NCBI GenBank assembly: GCA_044224925.1
Contig: JBGAJM010000003.1
Coordinates: 186,001-250,000 of the forward strand
DNA from: Kapaibacterium sp044224925
GTDB taxonomy: Bacteria; Bacteroidota; Ignavibacteria; Kapaibacteriales; Kapaibacteriaceae
Reading direction: 5' to 3'
DNA: 64,000 nucleotides
Notes under the pieces: generated by a model
Told to the model about the DNA's origin: nothing
Databases searched by the model: none
Seen by the model: only the letters and a program-made list of their open reading frames with translations
Shown: positions 56,090 through 64,000 of the stretch, one piece after another
Numbering within the stretch: position 1 is the stretch's first letter
How the letters are laid out: every line of letters begins with the position of its first letter
Translations under genes and position numbers: made by a program

Positions 56090-58117
56090 ATGCGCATTCT
56101 GATCCTCCTTGCCACCCTAACGGTCCTTGCATCTACGTCGGCCATGGCCGATACGCTCTATGTTTCACGAAGTGCTGTGCCGGGCGGGAATGGACAGACG
56201 TGGCAGACGGCGTACTGGAGCATTCACGACGCCCTTGCTGCGGCCATTGCGGGTGACGAAGTGTGGATCGCACGCGGCACGTACCTGCCCACCGAAGGGA
56301 CGGGCATTGCTCCGGGTACGTCCACGCCCTTTAACGTACCGGCCGGCGTACAGGTCTATGGCGGATTTCGCGGAACCGAATCCTTACGCGAATTGCGCGA
56401 CTGGTTCCGTCTGCGCACGCAGTTGGAAGGCGGCAGGGAACATGCGCTGATGACGGTGGTGAATGGCGATTCGAACACGGTGATCGACGGACTCTACTTC
56501 ATCAAAGGAAAGGCCGCCAACGGTGGCGCCATGACGATCGATGGTGGAACGCCGTTCATCCGGAATTGCATCTTCAACGACAACGTTGCCGACGGACGTG
56601 GTGGCGCCATCCATGCCAAGAACGTCTACCGCGTGCACTTCGAGTACTGCACGTTCGCCGGCAACCATGCAGAGCGCGGAGGGGCCATTGCCATCGATGG
56701 TGCATCGCCGAACAATAAGACGGTGAGTCGACCCTTTGTGGCGCAGTGCGCCTTCGAGGACAACGACGCCGTGCGCGGCGGTGCCATCGATATCACGAAC
56801 TCACGCACACTCACCGTTACGAGCTCGGTATTCTATCTGAACATGGCGCAGGAGAACGGTGGCTGTATCAATGCCGACAAAGAGTCGTGGCCGTACATCA
56901 TCACGTCGACGTTCTACAACAACCGCTGCCTTGCCACCGATGGTGCTGCCTGCATCGCAACGTACGGCGGCGACATGAAGAACAGCATCCTGTGGCATAA
57001 CGATTCGCTCATCCACCTGCAGGTGGTGCAGTTGGACACGACCGGACTCGATACGATGTTCACGACGAACTCGAATTGCGTGAAGGACGATTTCGATCAC
57101 GGCTTCTACAACTTCGATCCATCGTTCATCGATCCCGAGAATCCGCGCGGTGCGGATGGATACTATGGAACGGACGATGATGGCCTCTACTTCCCAAGTA
57201 ACGGCACGCTTGTCGATCGTGGATTTGTTGACCGATACGTGAACTCACGTCGTACCGACATGGTGGGCAACCCGCGTGTGGTCTTGCGCAGTCCGGACCT
57301 TGGTGCGTACGAGACGCAACGTGAAGGACATAACCAGTACCGCGACATCGTCGAAGAGATGAAACGAGGTGGCATCAACTATCTGTCGCGCCACTGCGCC
57401 ACCGATTGGGACCTGCACGATCCGGGTCCAACGCCTGAGTGCAAGGGCGAACGCAATCTTATCTGGGAAGGCCGCGGACAAGCGCGCATGATGGGCAAGA
57501 TGATGAAGGCCATTGGCATTGTGATCAGCGACCCAACATGCAGTCCGGTGTGTCGCACATGGGAGAGCGCCTACCTCACCTACGGCACCTACCGTAAGGA
57601 CGACATGTGGCGCGTTGGTGGCACGGGCAGCGACTCCCCACGGATGAAGGACCTTGCCAAGATCCCGGCGCCCGGTACGATGCGCGGCATCTACTCGCAC
57701 GATGCCGTCATCCTCACGACCGTGCCGCTCGGTACGGCAGAGATCAACGAAGGCGATGGCATTGTGATCCGTCCCGACGGCAAAGACTACGAAATGATCT
57801 CACACTTCTGCAGCGATACTTGGGAACGCTATCGCGTGCGCTTCCCCGATGCAACGGTCGACGTCGCAGAAGAGACCCCTATGCAACAACAGCGCATGGT
57901 CGTCTTTCCGAATCCTGCCAACGACGGCGTGACCATTGGCGGTGTGGTGTGTGATGATGCAACGCGGATCGATGTGGTCGATATCACCGGCCGTGTGGTG
58001 ATCTCGCAACGTGCCAATCCATGGGTCGACGTGCATGCATTGCCTCCAGGGATCTATGTGGTGAAGGTGGCAGGGCTCAACACGATCACCACGTCGACGG
58101 TGTCGATCACACGGTGA
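56090..58117 (+). CDS. Secreted beta-helix protein fused to a histidine-phosphatase-like domain, with T9SS C-terminus, 675 aa
   Basis: A signal peptide (MRILILLATLTVLASTSAMA) leads into a right-handed parallel beta-helix (about 22-400) with repeated GGAI/GGAM turns (NGGAMTIDGG, RGGAIHAKN, RGGAIAIDG, RGGAIDITN, ENGGCINAD). From residue 430 the sequence reads as a histidine phosphatase: YLSRHCATDWDLHD with Arg434-His435, then GRGQARMMGKMMKAIG, SPVCRTWESA (second Arg) and YSHDAVILTT with the second His. The end (VFPNPANDGVTIGG ... PPGIYVVKVAGL) is a T9SS type-A sorting domain. The first Arg-His is followed by Cys instead of Gly. It could be a secreted phosphatase bound to polymer. The ATG at 56090 starts the signal peptide. 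Confidence 0.82.
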   Translation: MRILILLATLTVLASTSAMADTLYVSRSAVPGGNGQTWQTAYWSIHDALAAAIAGDEVWIARGTYLPTEGTGIAPGTSTPFNVPAGVQVYGGFRGTESLRELRDWFRLRTQLEGGREHALMTVVNGDSNTVIDGLYFIKGKAANGGAMTIDGGTPFIRNCIFNDNVADGRGGAIHAKNVYRVHFEYCTFAGNHAERGGAIAIDGASPNNKTVSRPFVAQCAFEDNDAVRGGAIDITNSRTLTVTSSVFYLNMAQENGGCINADKESWPYIITSTFYNNRCLATDGAACIATYGGDMKNSILWHNDSLIHLQVVQLDTTGLDTMFTTNSNCVKDDFDHGFYNFDPSFIDPENPRGADGYYGTDDDGLYFPSNGTLVDRGFVDRYVNSRRTDMVGNPRVVLRSPDLGAYETQREGHNQYRDIVEEMKRGGINYLSRHCATDWDLHDPGPTPECKGERNLIWEGRGQARMMGKMMKAIGIVISDPTCSPVCRTWESAYLTYGTYRKDDMWRVGGTGSDSPRMKDLAKIPAPGTMRGIYSHDAVILTTVPLGTAEINEGDGIVIRPDGKDYEMISHFCSDTWERYRVRFPDATVDVAEETPMQQQRMVVFPNPANDGVTIGGVVCDDATRIDVVDITGRVVISQRANPWVDVHALPPGIYVVKVAGLNTITTSTVSITR

Positions 58118-59334
58118 GAGCACTCCTATCGATCGGTGAATTCAAAGCATACGTCCAACTCCGTTTCTTCATGGCCATGGGATGGCACATGCAGGCCGTT
58201 GTTGTGGCGTGGTATGTGTACTCCATCACGAAAGATCCGTTCATGCTTGGCATGGTCGGGCTTGCGGAAGCGATCCCGGCCATCGGTGCGGCCATGCCGT
58301 TGGGGTTCTGGGTAGACAAGCAGGAGAAGACGCGCGCCCTCAAGATCGCTGCGGCCATGATCATCGGCTCGGCACTGTTGCAGGCGGTGGTGATGCAGCA
58401 CTCGACCTTGGAAGTGCTTGGACGACCCATGGTGCTCACGGCCATCTTTGCCATGGTCTTTGTGAACGGGCTTGCGCGTGCGATCTACTCTCCGTCCATG
58501 TTCTCCGTGCTTGCCATGGTCGTCTCTCGCGACAACATGCCGCAAGCCTCGGCCTTCGGAAGCAGTGTCTGGCAAGGGGCCATGATCGCAGGTCCGCTTG
58601 CTGCCGGCTTCGTCTACGGCGCCTTCGGCGTGACCGTTGCATCGGCAACGTACGTCACGCTCATGTGCATCGGTGCCATCGGTGTCTGGCGTCTCTCTGC
58701 CAAGCCGGCCACGCCATCGCTCTCCACCAAGAACATGCTTCACGATGTCTCGGTCGGACTGCGCTTCATCTTCTCGCAGCGGATCATCCTTGCCGCCTTA
58801 TCGCTTGACCTTTTTGCCGTGCTCTTTGGCGGTGCGGTGGCCTTGTTGCCGGTGTATGCCGATACGATCCTCGGTGGTGGAGAAAGCGGTCTCGGCATCC
58901 TGCGCGCCAGCTCGTCGCTTGGGTCGGTCGTGATGATGCTCTGGCTCTCGTATCGACCGCTGAAGAAACATGCGGGGAGCATCATGCTCATGTGCGTGGC
59001 GGGCTTCGGCATCACGACGTTGTTCTTTGCCGTGTCGACCGTGTTCTGGGTGAGCGTTGCACTGCTCTTCGCCATGGGTGTCTTCGACTCCGTCAGTGTG
59101 GTCGTGCGACACACCATCCTTCAGCTTTACACACCCGAAGAGATGCGCGGTCGCGTCGCGGCCGCCAACACCATGTTCATCAGTTCCAGCAATGAGCTCG
59201 GTGCCGTGGAAAGCGGCATCGCAGCACGTCTCATGGGTACGGTCAATTCCGTTCTCTTTGGCGGAACGATGACGCTCATCGTTGTGAGCGTTGCGTGGTG
59301 GAAGGCGAAGGAGTTGAGGAAGATGGAGATGTGA
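58114..59334 (+). CDS. MFS transporter (EntS/MFS_3-like)
   Basis: The 406-residue protein has twelve predicted helices in two bundles and the loop motif LGFWVDKQEKTRALKIAA after helix 2, as in MFS exporters of the EntS (siderophore export) group. The second half has PLKKHAG and the C-terminal EEMRGRVAAANTMFISSSNELG. The GTG at 58114 overlaps the previous stop (GTGA) and lies just before the conserved start FKAYVQLRFF. Substrate unknown. Confidence 0.85.
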   Translation: MRALLSIGEFKAYVQLRFFMAMGWHMQAVVVAWYVYSITKDPFMLGMVGLAEAIPAIGAAMPLGFWVDKQEKTRALKIAAAMIIGSALLQAVVMQHSTLEVLGRPMVLTAIFAMVFVNGLARAIYSPSMFSVLAMVVSRDNMPQASAFGSSVWQGAMIAGPLAAGFVYGAFGVTVASATYVTLMCIGAIGVWRLSAKPATPSLSTKNMLHDVSVGLRFIFSQRIILAALSLDLFAVLFGGAVALLPVYADTILGGGESGLGILRASSSLGSVVMMLWLSYRPLKKHAGSIMLMCVAGFGITTLFFAVSTVFWVSVALLFAMGVFDSVSVVVRHTILQLYTPEEMRGRVAAANTMFISSSNELGAVESGIAARLMGTVNSVLFGGTMTLIVVSVAWWKAKELRKMEM

Positions 59335-59345
59335 TGATAGAGGAG

Positions 59346-59385
59346 AATCAAGGATCAAGAGTACATGATCTGATAACAAGATTTC
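59346..59385 (+). repeat. Degenerate 7-bp tandem repeat (GAATCAA/GGATCAA family)
   Basis: Units GAATCAA, GGATCAA, GAGTACA, TGATCTG, ATAACAA follow in 7-nt register directly after the MFS stop. This is the same family as the arrays at 63734-63790 and 63864-63905, but more decayed. Confidence 0.55.
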
Positions 59386-59489
59386 CACGCTCCGTGAATC
59401 ACAATTCATAGCAAGTTCATCAGTTTGAGATCCTTCGTGTTCTACATTCGCTTGTGCATGGATGTATCATTGAACACAGGGAGAGAACG

Positions 59490-60119
59490 GTGACCACTGC
59501 ATCTGCTGTCGATCTGCGACGCTTCACGAAGAGCCCGATCCTGATGGGATTGGCTGTTTCCTATTTCCTGGTGTGGACGTGGTTTGCGATCGACCCGGTG
59601 TGGCGACCGCAATGGTGGCTCGATAACATTCTCGTCTTCGTGTTCGTCGGCGGACTTCTTGCAACGTATCGGCGGTATCCGCTCTCGGAAGGATCCTACC
59701 TCTGCATCACCGTCTTCATGATGTTCCATGCCGTTGGGGCGAACATGGGATATTCGAATGTGCCACTTGGTGCATGGATGTCGAAGGCGTTCGGCTTTGC
59801 GCGACCGAATGTCTACGACCGTCTGGTGCATTTCCTGTTCGGATTCCTCTTGGTCTATCCGCTGCATGAGGTTCTTGCTCGGTACTCGCACTTACGAGTG
59901 CGGTGGCTGTATCTGCTTCCGGTGGACTTCGTGCTGTCGTACAGTGCGGCCTATGAACTGATCGAAGCCTCGACGGCCTGGACCCTTCCGCCGGATGCCT
60001 ATGACCCGTTCGTCGGGTTGCAGGGTGATATCTGGGATGGCTACCGCGACATGCTGTGTGCCGTGTCCGGCGCGGCCGTCACGATGACGCTCCTGTGGGT
60101 ACGACGTCGGTTCCGTTGA
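59490..60119 (+). CDS. DUF2238 (YjdF-type) membrane protein, about 209 aa
   Basis: The protein has six or so predicted helices and the DUF2238 pattern: RWWLDNILVF-like QWWLDNILVFVFVGGL, FMMFHAVGANMGYSNVPLG, YDRLVHFLFGFLL and the C-terminal LQGDIWDGYRDMLCAVSGA with acidic residues in the membrane. The family is of unknown function. The GTG at 59490 is favoured because GGGAG lies 5 nt upstream; an in-frame ATG at 59454 would give 221 residues. TACATTCG (59443-59450) could be a -7 box. Confidence 0.82.
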   Translation: MTTASAVDLRRFTKSPILMGLAVSYFLVWTWFAIDPVWRPQWWLDNILVFVFVGGLLATYRRYPLSEGSYLCITVFMMFHAVGANMGYSNVPLGAWMSKAFGFARPNVYDRLVHFLFGFLLVYPLHEVLARYSHLRVRWLYLLPVDFVLSYSAAYELIEASTAWTLPPDAYDPFVGLQGDIWDGYRDMLCAVSGAAVTMTLLWVRRRFR

Positions 60120-60152
60120 TCGGACCTGCCACACCAGCCCGGCCGAAAACGC

Positions 60153-60188
60153 CAGCGGCCACGATCCTAATGTGGACCATGGCCGCTG
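60153..60188 (-). terminator. Possible terminator of the minus-strand gene
   Basis: CAGCGGCCA (60153-60161) and TGGCCGCTG (60180-60188) form a 9-bp stem with an 18-nt loop between two convergent genes. On the minus strand TTTT follows 3 nt after the stem; on the plus strand there is no T-tract. Confidence 0.4.
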
Positions 60189-60266
60189 ACAATAGCTAAA
60201 ATGAGGGGGTTCCGAAGATTGACGAGCACGTTGGCGGGAAATTGTGTCCCTTGCCGCCATGCCGCC

Positions 60267-61610
60267 TTACCGCTTCACGACCATGGCGCCGGCGTGCCCA
60301 TAGGCGTCGTAGGAGCCCGGGTCGCCCTCGCGCATGGAGCCCGTGCCGGAGACGAAGACGCCCACCGGACCGACCGATGTGACCAAGTGTGAGCCGTACT
60401 CCACGGGCACGTGGGCATAGCGGAACTGCGAGCGCTCGTCGACGACCCAGGCCGACGCGGGCACGGCCGTGCCGTTCACAAAGACGGTGTTGTGATTGTC
60501 CGGTCCACACGAAAGCGTAAGGAAATGCTTCCACGTTGGCAGGGCCGACGTTGTGATGAGCTGCTCGCGTGCGAACTGCTCATGCGGCGGGACCATGATC
60601 ATGCACGGGTCGCCAATACTGTCGCCGCTTCGAAATCCCATCCCAAAGAGCGCCACCTGCACCGGCACATCGCTCGTGACGTGTACCGGCATGGCATCCC
60701 GCCGCGCCTCCCACCACATGCCCGGCATGATCGTGACGGGTGGGGCCCCATTCACCGAGATGGTGGCGGGCTCGGCCGTGGCCATGACGCGGATCATCGA
60801 CTCGGCGCGTTGGGCAATGGGCGGAATGAACGTCTGCACGCCGAACATGAGCGTGGGGACCAATTGCTCGTAGAGCGGGTTGCAGGACTCACATTTGGCG
60901 GGAACGTAGGCGCAGGAGTGGCCGGAGATCACAGCCACCGGAGCGGATGCCACGATACGCGTGCCCGACGGGTCACTCGCGGCACTCTCGTCGAACGGCG
61001 CCACATACGTGTACACCTCGCCGCGGTTCAGCGTGATGGTGCGGGTCTTCGGGCGCGGTGTGTTCGGTGTGCTGCCGGAGGTCGGCGACGTGATCGTGAC
61101 CGTGGTGCCGAACTCCGTGGCCACGATGCAGAACAGTCCCGTCAGATCTTCTGCCAGCTTGGTGTAGCTGCTCACAAGGTAGGACGTGCCAAGCGCCGAC
61201 ACGGGCTGCACCGCGAACGACTCCGAACTCTGGTACTTCGCATCTAGCGCCGCAATGCTCACGGGTTCGGCGCTCGTAACGGTTACCACGTTGTTCGAGA
61301 TCCCGGTGATGTTGGGGACGACGAGGGAAGGCGGCAAGGCCAGGGTGGCAGTGGACCGCTCGGAGAGGGTCAGGGTGGTGTCGAATCGGACCGAGGGGGC
61401 CGAGACGCGCACGGTGGTCGACCGGACGGTGCCGATGGTGAGCTGGAGGACGAGAGGGAAGCGGTCGGTTCGGGGCGGACGTCCGAGGTCGGCAGGGGCG
61501 GCCGTGGTCCGGAAATTCGGCGGGAAGCAGAGAACGTGGTCGTGCTGCCCTGCGGAAAGTGCCTGAAGACCGGCAATGGCGAAGAGCCCGACGAGAAGAC
61601 CTCGTTTCAT
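60267..61610 (-). CDS. Secreted IgGFc-binding-protein-like domain protein, 447 aa
   Basis: A signal peptide (MKRGLLVGLFAIAGLQALSAG) precedes a beta-rich domain resembling the IgGFc-binding N-terminal domain: TYVAPFDESAA, APVAVISGHSCAYVP, Cys-pair CESC, EQLVPTLMFGVQTFI, and repeated IRVMATAEPATISVNG-type strands. Such domains occur in bacterial surface or gliding-related proteins in this phylum and in animal FCGBP; function in bacteria is unproven. No T9SS C-terminus is visible; the end GHAGAMVVKR is short. GAGGGA lies 6 nt before the ATG. Confidence 0.8.
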   Translation of the reverse strand: MKRGLLVGLFAIAGLQALSAGQHDHVLCFPPNFRTTAAPADLGRPPRTDRFPLVLQLTIGTVRSTTVRVSAPSVRFDTTLTLSERSTATLALPPSLVVPNITGISNNVVTVTSAEPVSIAALDAKYQSSESFAVQPVSALGTSYLVSSYTKLAEDLTGLFCIVATEFGTTVTITSPTSGSTPNTPRPKTRTITLNRGEVYTYVAPFDESAASDPSGTRIVASAPVAVISGHSCAYVPAKCESCNPLYEQLVPTLMFGVQTFIPPIAQRAESMIRVMATAEPATISVNGAPPVTIMPGMWWEARRDAMPVHVTSDVPVQVALFGMGFRSGDSIGDPCMIMVPPHEQFAREQLITTSALPTWKHFLTLSCGPDNHNTVFVNGTAVPASAWVVDERSQFRYAHVPVEYGSHLVTSVGPVGVFVSGTGSMREGDPGSYDAYGHAGAMVVKR

Positions 61611-61667
61611 AGCAACTCCCTCATGAACATGAACCTTACCTCACGTCGTAATATGAACACCTTCTCA

Positions 61668-61700
61668 TTTGTCATCTCTGAAATTATTCCCTTATCTTTG
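61668..61700 (+). promoter_or_regulatory. fusA promoter: TTTG - 21 nt - TATCTTTG
   Basis: TTTG (61668-61671) and TATCTTTG (61693-61700) match the Bacteroidota consensus; the leader to the ATG at 61743 is about 38 nt. The -7 box is identical to that of the tRNA promoter at 44279. Confidence 0.78.
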
Positions 61701-61742
61701 TTGTCTTTACCATTTCCCCATTCATTTTTTAGGTGACCTGCT

Positions 61743-63728
61743 ATGGCAGATCTGTCGAAAATCCGGAACATCGGGATCAGTGCCCACATCGACTCCGGTA
61801 AAACGACGCTGTCCGAGCGCATCCTGTATTACACGGGTAAGATCCATGCAATCCATGAAGTGCGCGGCAAGGACGGCGTAGGCGCAAAAATGGACTCAAT
61901 GGATCTTGAGCGCGAGAAAGGCATCACGATCCAAGCCGTCCTTGTGTTGTGCTCTGTTGCCGGTGTGCAATCACAGTCGATCACGGTGGACCGTCAGATG
62001 CGTCGATACAGCGTTCCGCGTCTGGCCTTCATCAATAAGTGCGATCGCTCGGGTGCGAACCCCGATCGTGTTATTGAGCAACTCCGTGAGAAGCTTCAAC
62101 ACAACCCAGCATTCGTAACGTATCCGATCGGTCTCGAAGACAAGCTCGAAGGTGTGATCGACATCGTCAACATGAAGGCCATCTACTTCGATGGTCCGAG
62201 TGGTGATGACATCCGTACCGAAGAGATCCCTGCAGACCTGATGCCAAAGGCAAAGGAACTGCGCCGTCACCTGATCGAAGTTGCCGCCGACCATAGCGAC
62301 GCCCTGATGGAGAAGTTCCTCATGGATGAGGAGCCAACACCAGAAGAGCTGGCCACGGCCATCCGCCTTGGTGCGATCTCCATGAAGATGACGCCGGTGT
62401 TCTGCGGTTCCGCCTACAAGAACAAGGGCGTGCAAACGCTGCTTGATGGTGTGACGCGCTACCTTCCGTCGCCGAACGAAGTGGAGAACCACGCTCTCGA
62501 CCGCGATCAGAACGAAGAGAAGGTCATTCTGTCGAACGATGACAACAAGCCACTCGTCATGCTTGCCTTCAAGCTTGAAGACGGCAAGTACGGTCAGCTC
62601 ACCTACATGCGCTTGTATCAAGGCAAGGTGGACAAGGGCGACATGATCTACAACATTGCCACCGGCAAGAAGGTCAAGGTCCCACGTCTTGCGCGTATGC
62701 ACTCCAGCGAAATGCACGATATCGAGTCCGCAACATCGGGCGATATCGTAGCAATGTTCGGTGTGGAATGTGCGTCGGGTGATACGTTCACGGACGGTAC
62801 GGTGAACTACACGATGACGTCGATGTTCGTCCCCGAGCCGGTGATCGAACTTGCCGTTGCTCCGAAGGATAAGGCCGGTCAAGTGAACTTCTCGAAGGCA
62901 CTGAACCGCTTCACCAAGGAAGACCCAACGTTCCGCGTAACGCGCGACGATGAGTCCGGCGAAACGATCATCAAGGGAATGGGCGAGCTCCACCTTGAGA
63001 TCTACATCGAGCGTATCAAGCGTGAGTATCAGACGGAAGTGATCGTGGGTCGTCCGAAGGTTGCCTTCCGCGAAACGATCTCGCAACGTGCTGACTTCAA
63101 CTACACGCACAAGAAGCAAACGGGTGGTTCCGGACAGTATGCACGCGTTGGCGGATACTTCGAGCCATTGCCACCGGATGCTGTGGAGTCGTATGAGTTC
63201 GTGGACGACATCGTTGGTGGTGTGATCCCGCGCGAATACGTTCCTGCCTGCGATAAGGGCTTCCGCGAAGCGATCAAGGAAGGTACGCTCATCGGTCAAC
63301 CGGTGGTAGGCGTTCGTGCTACGATCAACGACGGAAACACGCACCCAGTGGACTCGTCCGAGCAGGCCTTCCGTACGGCCGCGCTGATGTCGTTCCGCGA
63401 AGTGTACAACCAGTGCAAGCCAGTGATCCTCGAGCCGATCATGAAGCTCGAAGTGAGCGCTCCTGAAGAATTCCAAGGCACGGTGATCGGTCAGATCAAC
63501 CAGCGCCGCGGCGTGATCATGGGCACCACAACGGATGCCGGCTATGTGGTGATCGAATCAGAAGTTCCGCTGTCCGAAATGTTCGGATACTCGACAGACC
63601 TTCGATCTGTGACGCAAGGGAAGGGTGAATTCTCGATGGAATTCGAGAAGTACCAAGCCGTTCCTCGCAACGTCCAGGAAGAAATGGTGAAGGAGTATCA
63701 GAAGAGACGAGCAGAGGGAAATAAATAA
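61743..63728 (+). CDS. fusA: Elongation factor G of the mitochondrial-EFG1/spdEFG1 type, lacking the G3 motif
   Basis: The 661-residue protein resembles mitochondrial EFG1 more than E. coli FusA (MDSMDLEREKGITIQ, QSQSITVDRQMRRY, FINKCDRSGANPDRV, ARMHSSEMHDIESATSGD, YTHKKQTGGSGQYA). EF-G moves tRNA and mRNA through the ribosome using GTP. G1 (AHIDSGKTT, 14-22), switch I Thr62, G4 (NKCD, about 97-100) and G5 (GSA) are present. After GITIQ64 the chain jumps to AVLVLC: about 37 residues that carry the DTPGH motif with the catalytic His, switch II and the following helix are absent. Adding them gives 698 residues, the normal length, and the frame is intact. It is outside the str operon. Either a deletion in the assembly or a GTPase-dead variant. 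Confidence 0.93.
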   Translation: MADLSKIRNIGISAHIDSGKTTLSERILYYTGKIHAIHEVRGKDGVGAKMDSMDLEREKGITIQAVLVLCSVAGVQSQSITVDRQMRRYSVPRLAFINKCDRSGANPDRVIEQLREKLQHNPAFVTYPIGLEDKLEGVIDIVNMKAIYFDGPSGDDIRTEEIPADLMPKAKELRRHLIEVAADHSDALMEKFLMDEEPTPEELATAIRLGAISMKMTPVFCGSAYKNKGVQTLLDGVTRYLPSPNEVENHALDRDQNEEKVILSNDDNKPLVMLAFKLEDGKYGQLTYMRLYQGKVDKGDMIYNIATGKKVKVPRLARMHSSEMHDIESATSGDIVAMFGVECASGDTFTDGTVNYTMTSMFVPEPVIELAVAPKDKAGQVNFSKALNRFTKEDPTFRVTRDDESGETIIKGMGELHLEIYIERIKREYQTEVIVGRPKVAFRETISQRADFNYTHKKQTGGSGQYARVGGYFEPLPPDAVESYEFVDDIVGGVIPREYVPACDKGFREAIKEGTLIGQPVVGVRATINDGNTHPVDSSEQAFRTAALMSFREVYNQCKPVILEPIMKLEVSAPEEFQGTVIGQINQRRGVIMGTTTDAGYVVIESEVPLSEMFGYSTDLRSVTQGKGEFSMEFEKYQAVPRNVQEEMVKEYQKRRAEGNK

Positions 63729-63733
63729 GAAGA

Positions 63734-63790
63734 GGAATCAAGAATCAAGGATCAAGGATCATGGATCAAAGATCTGAGATCAAAGATCCT
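63734..63790 (+). repeat. 7-bp tandem repeat, unit GGATCAA, about 8 copies
   Basis: In 7-nt register from 63736: GAATCAA, GAATCAA, GGATCAA, GGATCAT, GGATCAA, AGATCTG, AGATCAA, AGATCCT. It follows the fusA stop and precedes the terminator. Confidence 0.9.
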
Positions 63791-63805
63791 GATCGTCGAA
63801 AACGA

Positions 63806-63840
63806 AAAAGGCCTTGCCACATCAGTGGCAAGGCCTTTTG
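63806..63840. terminator. Bidirectional terminator between convergent genes
   Basis: AAAAGGCCTTGCCAC (63806-63820) pairs perfectly with GTGGCAAGGCCTTTT (63825-63839) across ATCA. The A/T flanks allow it to work on both strands. Confidence 0.93.
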
Positions 63841-63863
63841 TTATTTGAGCATCGTCAGTTCTT

Positions 63864-63905
63864 CATTCTCGATTCTTCATTCTTGATCCTTGATCCTTGA
63901 TTCCT
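63864..63905 (+). repeat. 7-bp tandem repeat in opposite orientation, unit GATCCTT
   Basis: CATTCTC, GATTCTT, CATTCTT, GATCCTT, GATCCTT, GATTCCT follow in register. They are reverse complements of the array at 63734-63790, so the terminator is flanked by inverted copies of the same repeat family. Confidence 0.88.
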
Positions 63906-63920
63906 CCTCCCATTCTCTTC

Positions 63921-64000
63921 TCATATCTCCGTACTCTCCATCTTCAACGACAAGTGGTGCTTGCGATAGGCCACCCAGAAGAGTTGCGGGAAGATGAGCA
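63921..64000 (-). CDS. 3' end of an unidentified gene, cut by window edge
   Basis: The minus frame ending at the stop TCA (63921-63923) reads LIFPQLFWVAYRKHHLSLK and ends MESTEI. A hydrophobic-aromatic stretch followed by a basic tail suggests the C-terminus of a membrane protein. Too short to name. Confidence 0.5.
   Translation of the reverse strand, partial: LIFPQLFWVAYRKHHLSLKMESTEI

Noticed and set aside
61920..61950. Intein or insertion as the cause of the odd EF-G
   Set aside because: Sequence is missing, not added, and no splice motifs are present.

Overview
The window is one 64 kb stretch of a Bacteroidota/Chlorobiota-type (FCB group) genome. Evidence for this: seven proteins end in a type IX secretion (T9SS) type-A-like sorting domain; promoters have the TTTG / TAnnTTTG shape typical of the Bacteroidota primary sigma factor; the TatD is the short Bacteroidota form; and the DNA is clearly GC-rich. 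The closest match I can suggest is the Kapabacteria/Chlorobiota branch, but that is inference. There are no insertion sequences, phage genes, CRISPR arrays or rRNA genes. The density of T9SS cargo and long beta-propeller or beta-helix proteins suggests a free-living degrader of polymers.

Layout. 1-8.8 kb: a carboxylate-amine ligase cut by the left edge, two small genes of unknown role, a minus-strand pair of secreted proteases (gingipain-like and subtilisin-like), and a glycine-rich lipoprotein. 8.9-18.5 kb: a very large VWA/WD40/T9SS protein, a broken mlaE, groES-groEL under a perfect CIRCE operator, and a T9SS protein with an internal duplication. 18.5-22.0 kb: a tightly overlapping five-gene operon (tatD, tcdA, an FAD oxidoreductase, mnmM, a glutathione peroxidase) that looks devoted largely to tRNA anticodon-loop modification. 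22.1-32.1 kb: an RND efflux operon (adaptor, pump, outer-membrane channel), then maf, a lone sugar-type ABC permease, a PorE-like OmpA protein and plsY. 32.0-36.5 kb, minus strand: a YfhO-type membrane protein, an unknown gene and lysC. 36.6-43.0 kb: DUF1800, DUF1501-T9SS and a glycoside-hydrolase-like T9SS protein, facing an HNH endonuclease gene. 43.1-56.0 kb: carA, then the classic tRNA-Tyr/Gly/Thr/Trp-secE-nusG-rplKAJL-rpoBC cluster, without tuf. 56.1-64 kb: a beta-helix/histidine-phosphatase T9SS fusion, an MFS transporter, a DUF2238 membrane protein, an IgGFc-binding-like secreted protein, an mtEFG1-type elongation factor G, and the 3' end of an unidentified gene.

Most unusual points. 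(1) The EF-G reading frame is intact but lacks about 37 residues, including the whole G3/DTPGH motif. (2) mlaE has lost about 70 nt with a frame change. (3) Two families of 7-bp tandem repeats lie between genes, and one copy encodes nearly all of the lipoprotein signal peptide of the efflux channel. (4) Several genes have a TAnnTTTG -7 box only 3-4 nt before the start codon, which predicts leaderless mRNAs. (5) A secreted beta-helix is fused to a histidine-phosphatase domain. The two internal deletions in conserved genes could also be assembly errors and should be checked against reads first.
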